This document shows positions 60,132-64,000 of a stretch of 64,000 nucleotides of DNA, piece by piece. The notes beneath the pieces are model-generated. The model did not search any database, was not told where the DNA came from, and saw nothing but the letters and a program-made list of their open reading frames with translations. The translations under genes were made by a program, and so were the position numbers. How positions within the stretch are numbered: position 1 is the stretch's first letter; every line of letters starts with the position of its first letter. This DNA comes from Lewinellaceae bacterium (GTDB lineage: Bacteria; Bacteroidota; Bacteroidia; Chitinophagales; Saprospiraceae), in NCBI GenBank assembly GCA_020636225.1, contig JACJYI010000004.1, forward strand, positions 310,001-374,000. The letters run 5' to 3'.

Positions 60132-60560
60132 TTAACAGGCGATCTTGTCTGCCCGGCGTGCATGTCGACCTCCTTCAAATGGGGTGGCGATGAAGGTCCG
60201 CACCATGGCACGCGCACGGCGCAGTGAAATAAACCGTGCGGGCAAGGCCAGCACATTGGCGTTGTTATGCTCCCGCCCCAGGCGGGCGATCTCCTCGGTC
60301 CAGGCCAGTGCAGCCCGCACGCCAGGATGCTTGTTGGCACTCATGGCCACGCCATTCCCACTGCCACAGATCACAATGCCCAGGTCGGCCTGACCCGATT
60401 CCACCAGGCGAGCAACGGCATGGGCAAAATCGGGGTAATCCACCGATTCCGGACCATTCGTCCCCTGGTCCAGAACCTCATGGCCTGCTTTGCGGAGCAT
60501 ATCGACGATCGAATCCTTGTATGTGTAACCGGCATGGTCACAGCCTATCGCAATGGTCAT
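60132..60560 (-). CDS. rpiB: Ribose-5-phosphate isomerase B
   Basis: 142 residues. MTIAIGCDHAGYTYKDSIVD at the start, TNGPESVDYPDFAHAVARLV, the catalytic Cys in GIVICGSGNGVAMSANKHPG, and ALAWTEEIARLGREHNNANV define RpiB/LacAB. It interconverts ribose 5-phosphate and ribulose 5-phosphate in the pentose phosphate pathway. The ATG overlaps the stop of the DUF2723 gene by 4 nt, which implies coupled translation. Confidence 0.96.
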   Translation of the reverse strand: MTIAIGCDHAGYTYKDSIVDMLRKAGHEVLDQGTNGPESVDYPDFAHAVARLVESGQADLGIVICGSGNGVAMSANKHPGVRAALAWTEEIARLGREHNNANVLALPARFISLRRARAMVRTFIATPFEGGRHARRADKIAC

Positions 60561-63500
60561 TGGATCTCAGGTTTAGCGTACGGGGCAAAGAGGGTGGTCA
60601 ATTCGGATTCGAACGCTTCATCCTTGGCCTGCTTGACAATGCTGATCAGGTCGTCCTTGGTCCGGTCGGTCAGCGCAAACTCCTGGGAGAATCCGCTTTC
60701 CATCTCGTCCATGCTCAGGGAGTAATAGAATTTCAGCCAATCGGCCGTCTCCCTGGCCAGGATCTCCAGGTGTGGCTTGGCCTCTTCGTAGGCATCCGCC
60801 TGGATGTAGACCATGATCAATGGCAGGATATTGTAATCGTAGGGGAAGTTCATGTGGGGGAATGCCTTGAAGTAGGTATTCATCAATTCCACCGCCTTCT
60901 CCTTCTGACCTTCCCGGACAAATTCCCTCGCCGCCCGCAGGATCACATACCGCTGCGACTGGATACTGGGCTGGTAGCTTTGATCCACAAAGAGGCGCTC
61001 CTTGTCAAAATTGCCCCAGCGCCACTTGGTGGTCACATTCTCCAGCAATTTGTCGGCATCCACGCGGCCACTGCCGATGATCCCGAAACTGGGTTCTCCC
61101 TCGCTTCTCACCGGCGTGATCCGAAGGGCCAGGCCTTCCAGCGACATATAGGGTTGCAGGCCCAGCAGCTTGTCCGGCTGGCAGGTCACGGCAAAATAGA
61201 TCGGGCGTTCATTGATGTTGGAGGCGATAATGTCCATCACCGCCAGTTCATCCTTGATGATGCTGTTGCCCTCCAGCTTGAAGGGAAGACGGGTCAGGAG
61301 ATTTCCGGTATCCGATGCCCCCAGGACTCCATTGGCGGCCATCTGGTCGGGGTTGACGCTGATATAGAGGTTTCTGGCCGGGACATAGGAGTCCAGACTT
61401 CTGCCCCCGCCGATCGGAAAGGGATGATCCTCCGCGATGAATCGCAGGGCATCCAGGGCATCCATCTCCCGGTTGTCCGCCTGCTGGGGGATGGGCAACT
61501 GGATCCGCTTCATCCCGCGTAGGGCCTCACTGGGTATGGTCATCTTGACCGCCGGCGAATCATTGATCTTTCGACGGAGGTTGTTGATGTACCAATCCAC
61601 GGCGATGAGGCTGAGGTTGGCAACACGCACGTCCCGTCGGATCCCTTCCACCTCCTGAGCATACCAGAGCGGGTAGGTATCGTTGTCACCATAGGTAAAG
61701 ATGATGGCGTTGGGTTCGCAGGAGTTCAGGAAGTTGCTGGCATAATCCCGCGAGGCTTTGTGATGGGCGCGTCCCAGGTCATCAAAATTCTGGAAGCCCA
61801 TGATGACCGGAGCGGACAGGACCACCAGGGCCGCCAGGGCGGCTGCCGGTACTTTGGGGACACTGACCTTGTCGCGCAAAATGCGGAAGAGGGCCAGCAC
61901 GCCCATCCCGATCCAGATGGTGAAGGTGAAGATCGACCCGGCCAGGACATAGTCCCGCTCCCGCGGCTCCCGCGGGGGCTGGTTGGAGTAGAGAATGATC
62001 CCCAGGCCCGTCATCAGGAACAGGATGAGGATGGCGTTGAACTCATGCGTGGATTTTCGGGCGTGGAAGAACAATCCCAGCAGTCCGAAGATCAATGGCA
62101 GGAAGAAGTAGGTGTTCCTGGACAGGTCATTCTTGACCACTTCCGGCAATTCGGACTGGTTGTACAGTCGGGCTCCGTCAATGAAGGAGATCCCGCTCAG
62201 CCAGTGACCACTGCGGGGATCCCAGGAATAGATCCCCTGCTCGGCATTCTGCCGGCCCACGAAATTCCAGAAGAAATACCGCCAGTACATCCAGTTGATC
62301 TGGTAGCTGACGAAGAACTTCAGGTTGTCCACCATGGTGGGTGTCCCCTTCTTATCGCCCAGCCATTGGCGGTACAGGTCCGGACGCGGTGCATTGTAGT
62401 CACCGATCCGTGGGAAGAGCATCTTGTCGGCATCCCTGAACTGGTAACTCACCTTCTGGTCGACCACTTCGTAGCGGTCGTCCACCCGGCCATATCGATC
62501 CGATGTTTCCGAACCGACCACCTTGGCATCAAAATGAGGCCCTCTCACCAGGGCGCGCTCTCCGTACTGCTCGCGGTTGAGATAGGGCACCAGTCGCATG
62601 GCATCGTATGGCGCGTTCATGTTGACCGGTGGGTTGGCATTGGCCCGGATGACCACCATGCCCAGGATGGAGTAACCGATCAGGATGAGGGATGCGGCAA
62701 TGAAGATGTTCTGGATCAACTGGTCCCTCCGGCGATGGGCCCATCGAAGGCCGAGGAAGAGCCCGCCTCCCAGCACGAGGATCAGGGGGATCAATCCTGT
62801 ATGGAAGGGAAGCCCGAAGCTGTTCACCATGACCAACTCGAAAAAGGCCCAGAGGGAGGGAATCCCCGGAATGACCAGGGCGAGCATGAAACCGATGAAC
62901 AGGAGGCCACCACCGGCAGCGATCACCGCTCCCCGCAAATTGGGAGAGGCAACCTTCTTGTAGTAATAGAGCATCCCCAAGGCAGGAAAGGTCAGCAGGC
63001 TGAGCAAGTGTACCCCGACGGAGAGGGCCGCTGCGAAAATGCAGAAGATCAGCCAGCGGTCACTTTCCTTGTCATCGGGCAGGTTGTACCACTTGACGCC
63101 CGCCCAGACCACCAGGGTGGTGAAAAAGGTGGACATGGCATATACTTCCCCTTCCACTGCAGAGAACCAGATGGAGGTGGCAAATGCCGTCGACAGACCG
63201 GCAGCGATCCCGGCACCGGCCAGGGCGATCTCCTGGGCCTGGTCAGGCTCGTTCTCCCGGCCCACCAGGGCGATCCGTCCAAGGATCACCGTGATCCAGC
63301 AGACGAACATGGCGGCGAAGGCCGTGCACAACCCCGACATCAGGTTGACCGCAAAGGCAATATCCTCCGGATTGTCGGACAACATTTCCGCGACCAGTGT
63401 GAACATCCGGCCGACCAGCAGGAAGATGGGCGCCCCTGGTGGGTGGACCACCTGAAGCTTGTAGGCACCCAGGATGAACTCGCCACAGTCCCACAGACTG

Positions 63501-63589
63501 CCGGTTCGCTCCACCGAGTAGAAATAGACGATTGCGGAAATGGCGAAAACGAGCCAACCGGACAGGTTATTCCAACGCTTGAATGTCAT
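60557..63589 (-). CDS. DUF2723 multi-pass membrane protein (GT117-type glycosyltransferase candidate)
   Basis: 1010 residues. About 12 N-terminal membrane helices begin with GWLVFAISAIVYFYSVERTG. The first loop carries SLWDCGEFILGAYKLQVVHP PGAP, the conserved acidic loop of DUF2723 and of GT-C enzymes. A large soluble C-terminal half (~600-1010) has FTYGDNDTYPLWYAQEVEGI, a periplasm-type domain, and TPR-like helices near the end. Human TMEM260, which contains DUF2723, is a protein O-mannosyltransferase (GT117), so protein O-glycosylation is the best guess; it is unproven here. It is first in the operon with rpiB and M28. A near-consensus TACTTTTA box lies at 63624-63631. Confidence 0.85.
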   Translation of the reverse strand: MTFKRWNNLSGWLVFAISAIVYFYSVERTGSLWDCGEFILGAYKLQVVHPPGAPIFLLVGRMFTLVAEMLSDNPEDIAFAVNLMSGLCTAFAAMFVCWITVILGRIALVGRENEPDQAQEIALAGAGIAAGLSTAFATSIWFSAVEGEVYAMSTFFTTLVVWAGVKWYNLPDDKESDRWLIFCIFAAALSVGVHLLSLLTFPALGMLYYYKKVASPNLRGAVIAAGGGLLFIGFMLALVIPGIPSLWAFFELVMVNSFGLPFHTGLIPLILVLGGGLFLGLRWAHRRRDQLIQNIFIAASLILIGYSILGMVVIRANANPPVNMNAPYDAMRLVPYLNREQYGERALVRGPHFDAKVVGSETSDRYGRVDDRYEVVDQKVSYQFRDADKMLFPRIGDYNAPRPDLYRQWLGDKKGTPTMVDNLKFFVSYQINWMYWRYFFWNFVGRQNAEQGIYSWDPRSGHWLSGISFIDGARLYNQSELPEVVKNDLSRNTYFFLPLIFGLLGLFFHARKSTHEFNAILILFLMTGLGIILYSNQPPREPRERDYVLAGSIFTFTIWIGMGVLALFRILRDKVSVPKVPAAALAALVVLSAPVIMGFQNFDDLGRAHHKASRDYASNFLNSCEPNAIIFTYGDNDTYPLWYAQEVEGIRRDVRVANLSLIAVDWYINNLRRKINDSPAVKMTIPSEALRGMKRIQLPIPQQADNREMDALDALRFIAEDHPFPIGGGRSLDSYVPARNLYISVNPDQMAANGVLGASDTGNLLTRLPFKLEGNSIIKDELAVMDIIASNINERPIYFAVTCQPDKLLGLQPYMSLEGLALRITPVRSEGEPSFGIIGSGRVDADKLLENVTTKWRWGNFDKERLFVDQSYQPSIQSQRYVILRAAREFVREGQKEKAVELMNTYFKAFPHMNFPYDYNILPLIMVYIQADAYEEAKPHLEILARETADWLKFYYSLSMDEMESGFSQEFALTDRTKDDLISIVKQAKDEAFESELTTLFAPYAKPEIQ

Positions 63590-63623
63590 CTTTCAGGGGA
63601 AATTTGTGATTTCACAAGGGCAG

Positions 63624-63631
63624 TAAAAGTA
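63624..63631 (-). promoter_or_regulatory. Near-consensus -7 box (TACTTTTA) of the DUF2723 operon
   Basis: One mismatch to TAnnTTTG on the minus strand, 34 nt before the DUF2723 ATG. Confidence 0.4.
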
Positions 63632-63684
63632 CGTAAATATCCATAGTGCATCCGGTCAGATCGGATGCAGTGCCGGGGAATTGA

Positions 63685-63692
63685 TACTTTTG
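63685..63692 (+). promoter_or_regulatory. TAnnTTTG -7 box of the DUF4834-like gene
   Basis: TACTTTTG, 16 nt before ATG 63709. Confidence 0.6.
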
Positions 63693-63708
63693 GACAAACG
63701 CAGGAAGC

Positions 63709-63855
63709 ATGATGAAATTATTATTGATGGTTTTGGTCGGATATATCGCCTATCGGATGTTCTTCATGCCCCGTCCGCCACTGCCGCCCAATGGCCCTCA
63801 ATCCAATCAGAAGGACAATCTGGGGGAATACACCGATTATGAAGAAGTCAAATGA
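63709..63855 (+). CDS. DUF4834-like small membrane protein, 48 residues
   Basis: MMKLLLMVLVGYIAYRMFFM is one membrane helix, followed by a proline-rich stretch and the acidic end NLGEYTDYEEVK. The helix plus a GEYxDYEEV end is what I recall of Bacteroidota DUF4834 proteins. It has a promoter box 16 nt before the ATG, which supports it as a real gene despite its size. It overlaps the next gene by 17 nt in another frame, so the two are probably co-expressed. Function unknown. Confidence 0.7.
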   Translation: MMKLLLMVLVGYIAYRMFFMPRPPLPPNGPQSNQKDNLGEYTDYEEVK

Positions 63856-64000
63856 AGCCGGCGGGGAACTACCCCGTCCCAGCGAGCTGGTCCTGTACAA
63901 GTGCAATGCGTTCTGGATCTGTATCAAACCCGCCGGCATGCCGGTCCTGCCTGACAAAACAGGTGATCCCTCCCTCCTGGACCTCATGGTCAAATATGGT
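63839..64000 (+). CDS. RluA-family pseudouridine synthase, N-terminal part only
   Basis: 54 residues before the window ends. LVLYKCNAFWICIKPAGMPV followed by LPDKTGDPSLLDLMVKYG is the typical N-terminal strand and loop of RluA-type synthases (INKPxGxxV) without an S4 domain. The catalytic HRLD motif would lie beyond the window. It isomerises uridines in rRNA or tRNA; the target cannot be told. ATG 63839 lies inside the end of the small membrane-protein gene. Confidence 0.82.
   Translation, partial: MKKSNEAGGELPRPSELVLYKCNAFWICIKPAGMPVLPDKTGDPSLLDLMVKYG

Noticed and set aside
61760..63646. 628-codon open frame antisense to the DUF2723 gene
   Set aside because: Charge-rich shadow without domains; the membrane protein on the minus strand is convincing.

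Overview
The window looks like chromosomal DNA of a Bacteroidota bacterium, most likely a Saprospiria/Lewinella-like lineage; I infer this from gene content and signals, not from a 16S gene. The markers are a type IX secretion (T9SS) cargo with SprB-type repeats and a gliding-motility C-terminal domain, DUF4271 beside hemD, DUF5606, a DUF4834-like small protein, the small Bacteroidota type of anti-sigma factor, a DUF2723 (GT117-type) membrane protein, and promoters of the Bacteroidota form TAnnTTTG. Most of the window is GC-rich. The first ~2.6 kb is visibly more AT-rich and may have a separate history.

Layout. 1-5.2 kb is accessory: a truncated collagen-like fibre protein, a GIY-YIG protein, tRNA-Ser(CGA) abutting palindromic repeats, a DinB protein, and ~1.6 kb of gene-free modular repeats. 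5.2-18.5 kb is mostly minus strand: rsmI, an acyl-CoA-sensing type (ScfR) regulator, a GNAT lipid acyltransferase, lptC, a fused isobutyryl-CoA mutase (icmF), a NUDIX CoA pyrophosphatase, hemD and DUF4271, with one plus-strand T9SS surface protein at 6.1-9.1 kb. 18.6-20.6 kb is a two-component system. 20.6-27.5 kb holds single metabolic and transport genes (D-amino-acid oxidase family, DODA-type dioxygenase, GNAT, MuiA-like, PnuC) separated by repeat-rich spacers. 27.6-41.4 kb is plus strand: an RluB-type pseudouridine synthase with a very long disordered N-terminus, uvrA, a DMT transporter, a TPR protein, an ECF sigma factor with its small anti-sigma factor, prfA, a fused 2-oxoacid dehydrogenase E1 and DUF5606. 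41.4-48.6 kb (minus) is an RND efflux operon led by an unknown lipoprotein, plus a MerR regulator. 48.7-53 kb is a coupled pair of amidohydrolase-like proteins. 53.3-64 kb carries lipoproteins (including a tandem paralogous pair), tRNA-Arg(CCG), HtrA, an HD-domain protein, an M28 peptidase/rpiB/DUF2723 operon, and the start of an RluA-family synthase.

How genes may work together. The E1 at 39-41 kb could supply branched acyl-CoAs such as isobutyryl-CoA. IcmF, with the isobutyryl-type residues at its substrate-specifying positions, would interconvert isobutyryl- and butyryl-CoA. The ScfR-type regulator and the CoA pyrophosphatase sit close to icmF. lptC and the lipid acyltransferase lie directly downstream of icmF in what looks like one transcript.

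I see no CRISPR array, rRNA operon, complete insertion sequence or prophage. The most unusual features are: several TAnnTTTG boxes only 4-6 nt from the start codon (probable leaderless mRNAs); modular intergenic repeat families that run into the rsmI stop codon and the eamA promoter; the histone-H1-like plus 16-residue-repeat extension on RluB; and three amidohydrolase-like units of which only one keeps the HxH metal motif.
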